Assembly (NCBI RefSeq): GCF_008056315.1
Contig: NZ_VRKQ01000008.1
Location: 62,001 to 126,000 of the forward strand
From: Seonamhaeicola maritimus
Lineage (GTDB): Bacteria; Bacteroidota; Bacteroidia; Flavobacteriales; Flavobacteriaceae
Length of the DNA stretch: 64,000 bases
Direction: 5' to 3'
Within the stretch, counting starts at the first letter, position 1; each line of letters opens with the position of its first letter. Below are positions 8,908 through 18,767 of this stretch, piece by piece. A program made the translations under genes and the position numbers. A model generated the notes under the pieces. The model ran no database searches, was not told the DNA's origin, and saw nothing but the letters and a program-made list of their open reading frames with translations.

Positions 8908-11169
8908 ATGAAACAATTAACAACTTACCTTTTATTGTTCTGTATAGCTTTTGCTTTTGCACAAAAACCCAAAGTTTGGCTAATAAGCGATGGTGGTGAT
9001 AAAATTAATGACCCTGACGATATTTCGGCTTTAGCTAGTTATATTCTGATGTCCAATCATTTTGATACAAGAGCCATCGTAATGGCAAGCACGGTTCATC
9101 CATGGAATAAGGATACCGCAGACCAAGGTAAATGGGCCACGGATACCTATGGAATAGCTTACGCGAAAGACCTGCCTAACCTCAACAAATACATTGGTGG
9201 CTTCCAAAAGAGTTTTCGGTTTATAGAATCTTCGGTTAAGGGAATGGGTGAAAATTTCCAATGGAAAAAGCCATATAATTTAAAAGATTTTCCTAGTGTT
9301 TTAGCATTGTATAAAGAGTTGGAAAAAACTAAAGGGAAGTTGAACATTCTATGTTATGGACCACTCACAGAGCAAGCTATTTTAGTGAGCTATTGTAAAC
9401 GATTAGGAAGAATCGATTTATTAAATAAAATTAGATTTATTAGTCACTGGACAAGTTCAAACTTTCATGTAGGAACACTTAAAAACCCAGAACATGTTCA
9501 TAATTGTTTTGGAGACCCTATTGCTTGTGATTACATTAAAAAAATGGCTCTTAATGGTGATTTTGAATTTTATGAAGCTGGAGGTATTGGGCAATATGGT
9601 ATTGTTGAAGGCGGTCAAAAAGGGAAACCATATTTTGATCAGTTTTTAGAAAGTAATCTGGGAACCATTTTCAGAAAGGGTAAATTCCATAAAAACCGTG
9701 TAGATGATTCAGATTCTGCCACGTATTGGGCGTTACTAGGAAACCATGGTGTATCTTTAAGTGATATGGCCAATAACGGATTGAATTATCCCGAAGCTGA
9801 AAAACGCAACGAAATGGCTTTTGCATTACATGCCAATGATATGCGGAATGAACTGTTAAGACGCTCTAATGCTGCCGCTGGTTTTGACCCAAATGCCATT
9901 AAAATTGACATTATGGTGCCTGAACATGGTATGGCTGACCCTCACGCCTGGGTGGAAAACGATACGCTTTGGTTTATCTGCGGTCATGATAAAAGCTGGG
10001 AACCCGAGGGCTCCTTCCCTATGGATAGATGGGAAATCTGGTCAAGCACAGATTTACGCACTTTTAAATACCACAATAGCATAGAGCCTAAAGATTTATA
10101 CATTGGTGACAAACCAAACTGTTGGGCAGGAGATATTACAAAACGTAACGAAAAATATTATTGGTTCTTTTCCAATAGAAATATAGATACCGGAGTAGCC
10201 GTTGCAGATAAAATTGATGGTGATTACAAAGACCTTCTGGGAAAACCATTATTACCAAAAGATATAGTTCCAGAGCATCCTTATGACCCAGAGATTTTTG
10301 AAGCAGAAGATGGGCAATACCATATCATTTTTGGAGTTGGGAAATATTATATGACCACTCTATCAGAAGACATGAAAAGCCTAGAATCAGCACCTAAACA
10401 TGTTCCAATAAAATATAAGGATGGCCGTGAATTTAATTCTGAAGACAAACCCACACTTTTTAAAAGAGATAATAAATACTATTTAGTTTTTGGTTCCCGC
10501 TACGCCATGTCTGATAACCTATACGGCCCATACACTTTTGAAGGTGCCTTTTTAGATGGTGGGCACACCAGTTTTTTTGATTGGCATGGTCAAAAATACG
10601 TCCTCCAAGAAAACCATGATATTTGTGCCTTTTATCGTGGTGCAAGTTTAAAACCAGTCTTTTTTAATGAAGATGGTACGGTTAGAATTCCAAAAAGCGA
10701 TAGATGGTATCCTGGTCCTGGTCGTCCGTTTAAATTTAAAAACTCAACTATGGGATGGAAAGCTCTAAGAGGTTCAAACATTTATTTGAACGATGGCATT
10801 TTATCTGGTAAAATTTCAGAACCCAAGGCATTAATTCAAAGTGCCCCTTGGCTTTTCACTAAATCTGAAGGTTTATCAAAAATCACTATCAAAATTAAAA
10901 ATAGCTCTTACGCAAATCATTTAAAATTGTCGGTTTATTCCAGAAACATGGACCAAAACTTCTGGCAGAATGCCACGGAACCTGTAGATTGGAGTGCCCA
11001 GCAATGGGTAAGTATTCCAATTTCTTCAAATGATACCGAATATAAAACATACACAATCCCAATTTCAAAATTCAAAAAAATAAATAAAAAGTTGATGCAA
11101 ATAGCCATCCAGCCTGCGGTGAATACCTATAACGGAACTTGGGAAATAGATGAAATAATTATTGAATAA
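8908..11169 (+). CDS. Secreted fusion: DUF1593/nucleoside hydrolase-like domain + GH43-like propeller + C-terminal beta domain
   Basis: 753 residues with a signal peptide ending AFAFAQ. Residues about 22-320 resemble DUF1593, the nucleoside-hydrolase-fold family: VWLISDGGDKINDPDDISAL matches its Asp-rich metal motif, followed by SNHFDTRAIVMAS. Residues about 330-610 look like a GH43 five-bladed propeller. The putative triad is D344 (MADPHAW), D460 (HPYDPEIF) and E512 (NSEDKPTLF), and CWAGDI resembles the family's WAPD motif. Residues about 630-753 are a probable beta-sandwich carbohydrate-binding-like domain. Both halves keep likely catalytic residues, so a bifunctional enzyme is plausible. 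There is no frameshift or stop between the halves. The substrate is unknown. Confidence 0.7.
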   Translation: MKQLTTYLLLFCIAFAFAQKPKVWLISDGGDKINDPDDISALASYILMSNHFDTRAIVMASTVHPWNKDTADQGKWATDTYGIAYAKDLPNLNKYIGGFQKSFRFIESSVKGMGENFQWKKPYNLKDFPSVLALYKELEKTKGKLNILCYGPLTEQAILVSYCKRLGRIDLLNKIRFISHWTSSNFHVGTLKNPEHVHNCFGDPIACDYIKKMALNGDFEFYEAGGIGQYGIVEGGQKGKPYFDQFLESNLGTIFRKGKFHKNRVDDSDSATYWALLGNHGVSLSDMANNGLNYPEAEKRNEMAFALHANDMRNELLRRSNAAAGFDPNAIKIDIMVPEHGMADPHAWVENDTLWFICGHDKSWEPEGSFPMDRWEIWSSTDLRTFKYHNSIEPKDLYIGDKPNCWAGDITKRNEKYYWFFSNRNIDTGVAVADKIDGDYKDLLGKPLLPKDIVPEHPYDPEIFEAEDGQYHIIFGVGKYYMTTLSEDMKSLESAPKHVPIKYKDGREFNSEDKPTLFKRDNKYYLVFGSRYAMSDNLYGPYTFEGAFLDGGHTSFFDWHGQKYVLQENHDICAFYRGASLKPVFFNEDGTVRIPKSDRWYPGPGRPFKFKNSTMGWKALRGSNIYLNDGILSGKISEPKALIQSAPWLFTKSEGLSKITIKIKNSSYANHLKLSVYSRNMDQNFWQNATEPVDWSAQQWVSIPISSNDTEYKTYTIPISKFKKINKKLMQIAIQPAVNTYNGTWEIDEIIIE

Positions 11170-11183
11170 TTAAAATTTAAAAT

Positions 11184-12461
11184 ATGAAACTTAAACTTTT
11201 AACTATAATTGGTGCTTTAATGCTCGTGGCATGTCAACAAAACAAAAAAGAGACTGAAGTAAAACCAGAAAACCAAGGTGGCTTTCCGTTTGTTCTTCCA
11301 GAAGAAAAACCGAACAGACAAATGAGTGCTGCCATGGAGCGAATTTATACCGATTATGCAGCGCCTCAACCACAGAATAATGAACTTTTTTCTCAGTTTA
11401 AATATACTGAAATGAAGGGGTTTGATTATAACAATTATGATGGAACCATCACACGTCGTGACCCTTCAAAAGTATTGCTTCATAACGGGAAATATTATAT
11501 CTGGTACACCTATAGAAATACACCTACACCACCCATGGGAGCTGCAAAAAGTAATGATACTATCCCATCTTCTGATTGGGATTTAGCAGATATTTGGTAT
11601 GCTACTTCAACCGATGGATTTAATTGGGAAGAACAAGGTGTAGCTATCAAACGTCCTGAAAAACCAACGGTTGGTTGGCGTTCTGTTACAACAACTGATA
11701 TTTTAGAATGGGCAGGTAAATTCTATTTGTATTACCAAGGTTTTATGGAAGCCAGTGGCAAACGTGGTGATGATTGTCCGGTAGCAGTCTCTTATGCCGA
11801 TTTCCCAGAAGGGCCATGGACACCATATAACAAAATTGTAATTCCTAACGGAGCGGAAGGCGAATGGGACCAGTATTCCATTCATGACCCTTACCCCCTT
11901 GTTCATGATGGCAAAGTTTATATTTATTATAAATCGGACTTTGGAGAAAGACCAGATTTGGTTAGAATGCAAGGATTAGCAATTGCAGATAATCCTCTAG
12001 GTCCTTTTGAAAAGCATCCTTTAAATCCATTAATTACTTCTGGTCATGAAACGTCTTTATTTCCTTTTAAAGAAGGTGTAGCGGCATTGGTTTATAAAGA
12101 TGGTCCAGAGCACAATACCATTCAATATGCTAAAGATTGGGTGAATTTTGAAATAGCTTCTATTACAGAATTGATGCCTTATGCGGCAGCGCCTTACGTG
12201 CCAGACGCTTTTACAAATACTACCGATGGACGGGGTATTACTTGGGGAACGGCTCATTTTATTAATGCCACAGGAAACTGGGGCAAATTCTGTTCTAAAC
12301 TAGTTCGTTTTGATTGTGATTTAAGTAGAGATGTCCACGACCCTGAAATGAAAGAACATAGAGTTAAACATAAACCTGATGTTTATTTCAGACAAGGGTT
12401 GAGTAAAGAACAAAAGGAACGTATTCAAAAAGAAAATGAAAGTTTAACCGGTATAGAATAA
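11184..12461 (+). CDS. GH117-family lipoprotein (anhydro-galactosidase-like)
   Basis: 425 residues, with lipobox LVAC (Cys17), so probably membrane anchored. The propeller matches GH117, whose characterised members remove 3,6-anhydro-L-galactose from neoagaro-oligosaccharides. It has an N-terminal FPFVLPEEKPNRQMSAAMER helix segment and the active-site motifs ITRRDPSK (D93), SIHDPYP (D235) and SGHETSLFPF (H288, E289). These correspond to the known base, supporting Asp and His/Glu positions of the family. GH117 has clades with other, partly unknown, specificities, so activity on neoagarobiose is not assured. A paralogue is at 44587. It lies 14 bp after the DUF1593-GH43 gene and is probably in its operon. 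Confidence 0.85.
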   Translation: MKLKLLTIIGALMLVACQQNKKETEVKPENQGGFPFVLPEEKPNRQMSAAMERIYTDYAAPQPQNNELFSQFKYTEMKGFDYNNYDGTITRRDPSKVLLHNGKYYIWYTYRNTPTPPMGAAKSNDTIPSSDWDLADIWYATSTDGFNWEEQGVAIKRPEKPTVGWRSVTTTDILEWAGKFYLYYQGFMEASGKRGDDCPVAVSYADFPEGPWTPYNKIVIPNGAEGEWDQYSIHDPYPLVHDGKVYIYYKSDFGERPDLVRMQGLAIADNPLGPFEKHPLNPLITSGHETSLFPFKEGVAALVYKDGPEHNTIQYAKDWVNFEIASITELMPYAAAPYVPDAFTNTTDGRGITWGTAHFINATGNWGKFCSKLVRFDCDLSRDVHDPEMKEHRVKHKPDVYFRQGLSKEQKERIQKENESLTGIE

Positions 12462-12545
12462 TTTACTGATAGATACTCAAAATATATTCATAGGAACTTT
12501 AGCCTACTATTTTTAAGCTAATTTGCTGTTGTTAAAAAAGAACTT

Positions 12546-14012
12546 ATGAATAATAGACGCGATTTCATTAAAAAAGCTGGTATGGGCATAGCGGCAGCCA
12601 GAGTGGTGGGTTGTACCAATTCTCAATCTCAAAACGTTTCCAAAATTGAATCATCAGAAGATGGGTATTCAACTGCGGGAACCATAAAGGCACACCGAAA
12701 AATGGAAAAGGTTCAACTTAAGGTCAAAGCACCTTTACATGTGCCTTATAACAGTCAAAATACACCCGAGGAAAAAGGCTCTGGTCATAACTTCTTTAGA
12801 AGCGAAGCCTTTACGCATAATCCCTTTACCATCAACTGCGGGGGTATTTCCGGATCGCCTATTATTATGGATACCAATGGTAAGTTTGTTGGTTTTATGA
12901 ACTCCTACGGATTTGAAAATTCAGTGTTTAGTTTTGATGGTAAGGAAACGCTCACGGTTCAAGTTCCTGAAGGGCAGGAACTGTTTATTGATGAAAGCGG
13001 TAAGGGTGATGAGGCTTGGAAAGCCTATAACACGGTAATGATGCGCCGCTTAAGGTTTGAACCGTTTAAAGAGGTGCCAAAATTCTGGACTGATGTAGAG
13101 TATTGCACCTGGGTGGAGCAAAAGATGCTTTCTAAAGTCAGAAAGGGGCATTTTAAACTACTATCACATGACTTTATAAAGACATACATTGAAAAAATAA
13201 ATGAATTCGGCTACCCAAAAGGGAAATTGACTTTAGACCATGGTTGGGGTATCTTTCCAGATGGTAGTATTGAATCTGGTTTTGGGTCTTGGCATGCAGA
13301 TCCTAAAACATTTCCAGATTTCAGAAAAACCATGGGTTTGATAACCGATAACGGATTTACACCTGGACTTTGGATTGCTTTTCCCAAAGTGCATCACAAC
13401 AGTGCTATTGCTAAAAAATATCCCGACATGTTGGGTGATTGGCGATCAACCGCCGCAACAAAACCCAATGCTGAACGTTGGCTAAACCCAAGAGCTGATA
13501 TCTATGAATATGCTTCTGAAGTCATTCATCGGTTCTATAAGATGGGTGTCATGAAATTCAAAATAGATATGTCTTATAATACCAAATCTGATATGATATT
13601 TATCCATAAGGAATTGTATAGGGCTGCGAAAGACATTGATAAAACCATTGAAATGGAATTCCATGTCCCAGATATATTCTTTGCTAAACATGCAGATGTC
13701 ATTAGAACAAATGATATTTGGATCAACGATGATTACGATTGGAAATCGCGTGTAAAAATGCATTACGAAGTTACCCGAAAATCATGCCCCGGCAGAGGTA
13801 TTAACCTGGACCATATTGGAGGTAATAACACCCCCGGCATTAATGAAGCCACCTGGCTAGAACATATGGATTTGTACCACGGAAAAACGGGTTATCCCTT
13901 AGTTTCGGTATTGCCTCATTATTTTGGGAAAACGTGCATTGAAAAAACAGGTGATTTTTTGTGGAATTACGATAAAGGCACTAAAAATATTATATCCGAT
14001 TTTTATTTGTAA
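12546..14012 (+). CDS. Tat-signal TIM-barrel glycosidase, GH31/GH36-like
   Basis: 488 residues. The N-terminus NNRRDFIKKAGMGIAAARVVGC is a twin-arginine signal ending in a possible lipobox Cys23. Residues about 60-170 form an N-terminal beta domain. FWTDVEYCTWVEQK (180-193) and the barrel strands after it (KLTLDHGWG, GLWIAFP, MKFKIDMSY with candidate nucleophile D341) resemble GH31 and the related GH36 enzymes, which hydrolyse alpha-glycosidic bonds. The candidate acid/base is in the NDDYDW region (about 395-399). At 488 residues it is shorter than typical GH31 enzymes (600 or more). It lies 84 bp after the GH117 gene. The substrate could be an alpha-galactoside or alpha-glucoside; this is not resolved. 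Confidence 0.6.
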   Translation: MNNRRDFIKKAGMGIAAARVVGCTNSQSQNVSKIESSEDGYSTAGTIKAHRKMEKVQLKVKAPLHVPYNSQNTPEEKGSGHNFFRSEAFTHNPFTINCGGISGSPIIMDTNGKFVGFMNSYGFENSVFSFDGKETLTVQVPEGQELFIDESGKGDEAWKAYNTVMMRRLRFEPFKEVPKFWTDVEYCTWVEQKMLSKVRKGHFKLLSHDFIKTYIEKINEFGYPKGKLTLDHGWGIFPDGSIESGFGSWHADPKTFPDFRKTMGLITDNGFTPGLWIAFPKVHHNSAIAKKYPDMLGDWRSTAATKPNAERWLNPRADIYEYASEVIHRFYKMGVMKFKIDMSYNTKSDMIFIHKELYRAAKDIDKTIEMEFHVPDIFFAKHADVIRTNDIWINDDYDWKSRVKMHYEVTRKSCPGRGINLDHIGGNNTPGINEATWLEHMDLYHGKTGYPLVSVLPHYFGKTCIEKTGDFLWNYDKGTKNIISDFYL

Positions 14013-14047
14013 TTGTTTATGTTTAGTTGATAATTCTATTTAATTTA

Positions 14048-14112
14048 AAACCATTTCACTATAAATCAAAATCATTTGTAAACAAGGCAGAAAAGTTTAT
14101 CCTTTAGATTTG
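14048..14112 (+). promoter_or_regulatory. Conserved 33-bp upstream element plus TAGATTTG -7 box (copy 1)
   Basis: 14048-14080 reads AAACCATTTC, six variable bases, then AATCAAAATCATTTGTA. TAGATTTG follows at 14105-14112, after 24 bases. The same two blocks, the same 6-base spacer length and the same 24-base distance to TAGATTTG recur at 16051-16115. TAGATTTG fits the Bacteroidota TAnnTTTG -7 box and ends 16 bp before the sulfatase start at 14129. The upstream block is where an activator would bind. Confidence 0.6.
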
Positions 14113-14128
14113 TGTCATATAATTTTAT

Positions 14129-15976
14129 ATGATGAAAAAAAGGATTCTTGGTTTAGGTTTTATAATTACATTATTGTTTAGCTTTGCAAATTTATTTGCT
14201 CAAAGTAAGCCCAATATTCTTTGGATAATTACTGATGACCAAAGAGCCGATGCTATTGAATGTTATAACAAAGCAGTTACTGGTAATAATCAAAGTCCTT
14301 TAGGCTATGTAGAATCACCAAATATCGATGCACTTGCTAAAGAAGGTGTTTTATTTACTAACGCTTATTGTAATTCACCGGGTTGTGCACCTTCCAGAGG
14401 TTCTATGCATACAGGTATGTATCCCTGGCATTCTGGTATTTATGGTTTTGAAAAGAGTCATAGAAGTGCTTCACATTACAAGGGTTCTATTCCCGAAGTA
14501 ATGAAGGGAAATGGATATAAGACTACCAACTTCGGGAAATCAGGATTGTATATTTTTGAATGGATTGGAAAGCCATCATATACAAGAACCGATGTGTACG
14601 ATTTGTCTATAACAGATAATACCATTAGAAAAACAGGGCTTTCAGATTGGACCAGTGAAAAAGTGAGAAATAATGGCGCTATTGGAGCTAGTAAGGAGGT
14701 TTGGACACACCCCGATGGAACCAAGACTGAATTCATTACGTCTTTAGCAAACGGAGAAATACCTAAAGAAGATCAAGCAAAACAAGCTGCTTTCGATAAG
14801 AAATATGACATTCTAAGGTGTTATACCAAATTAAATGGGAAAACCAGTATCATTGGTGGCGAAAGCTCGCAGCCAGGGCCTTTAACACAAGATGGGAGAA
14901 TTCACGAAGTATTTGAAAGGTACTTGTCTCATGCGAACCAAACTTATACTACCATTGAAGGTAAAAAAGTAGCTGGTCCAGATACCAATCAACCTCAATT
15001 CATCAATTTAGGATATCACTTTCCACACACGCCAGTAACACCGCCTAAAGCGTTCAGGGATAAGTTTAAAGATATTGTGTACAGGATCCCTGAATTTTCA
15101 AGTAAAGAATTGGATAAGTTGCCCAATAACCTGAAACTTTGGTATAAAAAAGCAGCAGTAGATAAAATGACATATGAAGAAAAGCAACAATTTATAAGAG
15201 ATTATTATGCTTTCTGCGCCTTTGGAGATTACATGATTGGTAAATCTATAAAAGCTTTCAAAAAGTACTGTGAAGACAATAATCAAGACTATTTGATATT
15301 ACTGGCGGCTGGAGATCATGGCTGGCATTTAGGAGAGCAAGGTGGTGCCAACAAATTCGGACCATATAAAGCCTCAAATAGTACGGCGGTAGTTGTGGTG
15401 TCTTCAGATAAGAAAAAGTTTCCTGAAGGAAGGGTTGTTAAGGATTTTATTGAGTATGTTGATTTTGCTCCTACATTTTATAAAGCCATTGGGGTTGATG
15501 TAAAAAAGGAAGCTTTTAATCATTTAGATGGCTACGATTTAGGAGATGTTTTAAAAGGAAAATCCATTAATAGAGAATACGCTATTGGAGCTATTAATCA
15601 TGGCGTTGGTGAGATTAGTTTTATGAGGAGTAAAGACTTTTCATTTTCAATGCGAAGTAAAAAAGACAACACCAAACCTAAAAAAGGCAAATTATTGAAA
15701 GACATTAAATGGCCATTAACTACCGAAAGGGAAAATGCTGAAATGGCTTTGTTCGACTTGCGTGTAGATCCGAATGAGCAAAACAATATTGCCAATGATC
15801 CTAAATATATAAAACTGGCAGATTGGTTTAGAAACAAATTAGGTAACATTGTTTTAGGCGATCGCCGTATTAATTGTGATTGGAATTACAAAAACGAATG
15901 GGCTATTAGTAATTTCTCCGAAGGATCTGATGATAAGAAATTACAGATTCCGTCCAAATTTATTCCAAAGCTATAA
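14129..15976 (+). CDS. S1 family sulfatase, long GK-S-G variant
   Basis: 615 residues with signal peptide (…FANLFAQ). The formylglycine site is C86 (CAPSR, then MHTGMYP). Metal motifs are IITDDQR and AGDHGWHLGEQGG; FPHTPVTPP supplies the conserved His. The usual GKWH motif is FGKSGLY here (K137 kept, no His at +2). Length, N-terminal spacing (Cys at 86) and the C-terminal LGNIVLGDRRINCDW region make it a divergent relative of the tandem trio at 24114-29674. The substrate sulfate position is unknown. It has its own promoter-like upstream element, and 169 bp separate it from the next gene, so it may be a single-gene transcript. Confidence 0.88.
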   Translation: MMKKRILGLGFIITLLFSFANLFAQSKPNILWIITDDQRADAIECYNKAVTGNNQSPLGYVESPNIDALAKEGVLFTNAYCNSPGCAPSRGSMHTGMYPWHSGIYGFEKSHRSASHYKGSIPEVMKGNGYKTTNFGKSGLYIFEWIGKPSYTRTDVYDLSITDNTIRKTGLSDWTSEKVRNNGAIGASKEVWTHPDGTKTEFITSLANGEIPKEDQAKQAAFDKKYDILRCYTKLNGKTSIIGGESSQPGPLTQDGRIHEVFERYLSHANQTYTTIEGKKVAGPDTNQPQFINLGYHFPHTPVTPPKAFRDKFKDIVYRIPEFSSKELDKLPNNLKLWYKKAAVDKMTYEEKQQFIRDYYAFCAFGDYMIGKSIKAFKKYCEDNNQDYLILLAAGDHGWHLGEQGGANKFGPYKASNSTAVVVVSSDKKKFPEGRVVKDFIEYVDFAPTFYKAIGVDVKKEAFNHLDGYDLGDVLKGKSINREYAIGAINHGVGEISFMRSKDFSFSMRSKKDNTKPKKGKLLKDIKWPLTTERENAEMALFDLRVDPNEQNNIANDPKYIKLADWFRNKLGNIVLGDRRINCDWNYKNEWAISNFSEGSDDKKLQIPSKFIPKL

Positions 15977-16050
15977 TCCTGAATTACTATTTATTGTATA
16001 ATAATTGTGTAATGAATTTGTAAGTTAATGTATTCAATATGAGTTGAGTT

Positions 16051-16115
16051 AAACCATTTCTGCGTTAATCAAAATCATTTGTAGCTAAAGAACGCTTGTT
16101 ATTGAAGTAGATTTG
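16051..16115 (+). promoter_or_regulatory. Conserved 33-bp upstream element plus TAGATTTG -7 box (copy 2)
   Basis: AAACCATTTC-N6-AATCAAAATCATTTGTA at 16051-16083 repeats the block at 14048-14080; all six differences that I see are confined to the N6 spacer. TAGATTTG is at 16108-16115, again exactly 24 bases after the block. The ATG of the propeller gene follows 30 bp later. This is the most likely promoter for the long gene run starting at 16146. Confidence 0.6.
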
Positions 16116-16145
16116 TTATCACCTATTATAAAATAGTTTTAATAA

Positions 16146-18740
16146 ATGACGTCAATTAAACACATCGGTTTTCTTTTAATAATAATGCTTATAAGTGTTA
16201 ATCTAAATGCACAGGAAAAGAGCTCCACATTTTTTAAAAAAATTAAAACGCAAAGGGTTGAAAGTGATTCTACTATAGAATGGAAAAACTTCGGACCAGG
16301 AATGTCTGGTTATAATGAGGAGTTTTGGTGTCACCCAACAGATACTAATGTGATGTTTATGGGGCCCGATATGCATGTGTCTTATGGTACATGGAACAAC
16401 GGAAAATCTTGGCACTCCCTTAAGGATTATGATGGTGATGGAAAATGTATGGAGCGTGTACTGGATGTAGTTTTTTCAAATCAAAATCCTGATTTTGGAC
16501 TAGCTTTAGAACGTAGAGGTAAAATATTTGAAACATATGATAGAGGAAGATCCTGGAGTTTAGTTTATACCATCCCAGGTGCAACTAAATATGGAACAAA
16601 TGTTCACACTCAAATAGCAATTCATCCTACAAATGATGACATGTGGTTTGTAGGAGCTGGTGATTTTTGGAATGTGAAAGCTAACCACAGGTCAAAAGAA
16701 AATATTCATGGTAAGAAACATCCTAGAGCAAAATACGGCTATGTTTTAAAAACCACCAACCACGGAAAATCTTGGAAAAAAGTAGCTACTAATATTTCTG
16801 AAAATTTAGATGTTGCTAGGATTATTTTCAATCCAAATAACCCAAAACAACTGTTTATTGCAACAAATTATGGTGTTTATGTTAGCGATAATGAAGGTGA
16901 AGATTGGAAGTCTAGTGGCAAAGGTTTGCCAAATAATTTGCCACGAGATTTCACTTCTTATTACAATCCAATAACAAAAGAGTTTGTCTTATTTTTAGTG
17001 GAACAAACAATTTACGAACCTAAAGGTAAAAGTATTTCAACTAAAGGAGGGGTTTATAAAAGTACTAACAACGGCGAAACTTGGGAGAATATTACTGGAA
17101 ATTTAGGCGTAAACTTTAATAAAATTAAAGATGCTTCTCATAGAAGTAATTATCACAAAGCACTGAGTTATTTTCTAGGTGAAAACTCAAAAAAACAATA
17201 TCCTCAATTTCCTGAAAATACATATTCAGGGTTCAATAGAATAGTGGTGAACCCAATAAATAAGGATGAAATTTATTTAGTAGTAAATCAACGTCACGAT
17301 AAAAGTTTTGGACCCGGTGATGCTTGGAAAACGGAAGATGGTGGAATAACGTGGGTGATTATTGCGCGTGCTGGTGAATATTGGTTAAATAAAAAAGATA
17401 AAGCCTATTGGGAAAGTAAAGGAAATCCTATTGATGCAAATGTAGAATTTTCTCATGTAGCTCGATCTTATGAAGAATTAAACGAAATAAGATTTGGAAA
17501 TAGAATGTTAGCAATTAATTCAATTGGCGAAGTGTTTATTGGTGTTGGTCAACAGACACAACGTTCTGTTGATGGAGGTGTTTCTTGGCAACAAATTGAT
17601 GATATTGAAACTGCACCTGATAGTAATGCTTGGATTGGTCGTGGAGGTAGTGATTTACCAGGGCGCTTTATGTTGCTTGAAACAGGAATAAAGAAGAGAT
17701 ATTTATTTTGTAGTGGTGAGCACGGGTTATGGCAATCGGCAGATTTAGGTAATTACCCTGATAAAGATGCTGTAGCAGTAAAACAAATTGAAGGTCAAGT
17801 ACATGATCATAGTGGAAATCATGGAGCACATTCCATATCAACAGTTGCTGTGCATCCAAAAGATCCCAATACAATTTATATTTTAATGTGGCGTCAAGAA
17901 CACCGTGGTAAGTTTAGAAGAAGTACAGACGGAGGTAAAACTTGGGAAAATATTGCCACAATTTTTGAAGCTAGTAATGGGTCTTGGGAAGATTTAGGAT
18001 ATCAATACTCTTTAACCATTGATCCTATAAATCCTGAAAATATTTATTTCTGTGCTATTAGACGCCCAATTCAAGAAGTAGGGGGCGGGAGTAAAGGTAA
18101 ATTGACTAAAGGTGATTATGGCGTGTATCATTCGCCAGATGGGGGTTACACTTGGAATTTGAAAAATAACGGGTTACCAGATAATTCAAGTGTTCGAAGA
18201 ATTGTAATGCACCCTGATAATCCAGAAACCTTGTATGCTTGTATTAATAAAAAAGGAACTAAAGATCCTTCAGGTTTGTTTATTTCAACTAATAAAGCAA
18301 AGAGTTGGAAAAAAGTCAAAATACCTTCAGAAATTGAAGGTGTAAACAATTTTTTTATTGATAGAAATACTAAAGACATGTATTTGTCTGCCGGATATAG
18401 AGTTGGTTCGCTTGAAACAGGAGGTGTTTGGAAAAGTACAAACAATGGTAACACCTGGAAAAAATTCTTTAAAGCACCATATGTTTGGCAAACAGAGGTT
18501 TCTTCAATAAACCCAAAAATGATTATGGTAAATGTACCGGCTCAAGTGTCATCAAAATTCGGACAATTTAAAAATCCTGGGATTTATTTAACTAAAGACG
18601 GAGGAGAAAGTTGGTCCAAAATCAATAAAGGAATTGGTCAGCCTGATAAAATGGTTGATATAAAATTTGACCCGTATAATGAAAATATCATTTGGTGCGC
18701 TGGATGGGGTAGCGGATGGTTTAAAGCGGTTTGTGAATAA
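16146..18740 (+). CDS. Secreted Asp-box (BNR) beta-propeller protein, GH74/sialidase-like fold
   Basis: 864 residues with signal peptide (…SVNLNAQ). At least nine Asp-box motifs are spread along the chain, including TYDRGRSWS, TTNHGKSWK, STNNGETWE, TEDGGITWV, SVDGGVSWQ, STDGGKTWE, SPDGGYTWN, STNNGNTWK and TKDGGESWS. This indicates tandem seven-bladed propellers as in GH74 xyloglucanases, sortilin/VPS10 proteins and sialidases. The Asp-box is a structural motif, so catalysis cannot be claimed. It could be a glycan-binding or hydrolytic component. It is the first gene of a dense run that continues to 43047, preceded by the conserved upstream element. Confidence 0.7.
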   Translation: MTSIKHIGFLLIIMLISVNLNAQEKSSTFFKKIKTQRVESDSTIEWKNFGPGMSGYNEEFWCHPTDTNVMFMGPDMHVSYGTWNNGKSWHSLKDYDGDGKCMERVLDVVFSNQNPDFGLALERRGKIFETYDRGRSWSLVYTIPGATKYGTNVHTQIAIHPTNDDMWFVGAGDFWNVKANHRSKENIHGKKHPRAKYGYVLKTTNHGKSWKKVATNISENLDVARIIFNPNNPKQLFIATNYGVYVSDNEGEDWKSSGKGLPNNLPRDFTSYYNPITKEFVLFLVEQTIYEPKGKSISTKGGVYKSTNNGETWENITGNLGVNFNKIKDASHRSNYHKALSYFLGENSKKQYPQFPENTYSGFNRIVVNPINKDEIYLVVNQRHDKSFGPGDAWKTEDGGITWVIIARAGEYWLNKKDKAYWESKGNPIDANVEFSHVARSYEELNEIRFGNRMLAINSIGEVFIGVGQQTQRSVDGGVSWQQIDDIETAPDSNAWIGRGGSDLPGRFMLLETGIKKRYLFCSGEHGLWQSADLGNYPDKDAVAVKQIEGQVHDHSGNHGAHSISTVAVHPKDPNTIYILMWRQEHRGKFRRSTDGGKTWENIATIFEASNGSWEDLGYQYSLTIDPINPENIYFCAIRRPIQEVGGGSKGKLTKGDYGVYHSPDGGYTWNLKNNGLPDNSSVRRIVMHPDNPETLYACINKKGTKDPSGLFISTNKAKSWKKVKIPSEIEGVNNFFIDRNTKDMYLSAGYRVGSLETGGVWKSTNNGNTWKKFFKAPYVWQTEVSSINPKMIMVNVPAQVSSKFGQFKNPGIYLTKDGGESWSKINKGIGQPDKMVDIKFDPYNENIIWCAGWGSGWFKAVCE

Positions 18741-18767
18741 ATAGTAGAGATATAAAAAAATAAAATA

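Noticed and set aside
8498-8962. 154-codon open frame on the minus strand under the end of the sulfatase at 7124
   Set aside because: It lies opposite a well-supported coding sequence, has no recognisable domain, and looks like a shadow of codon use on the other strand.
16146-18740. Calling the Asp-box propeller a sialidase
   Set aside because: Asp-boxes are structural; I did not find the arginine triad or FRIP motif of sialidases.
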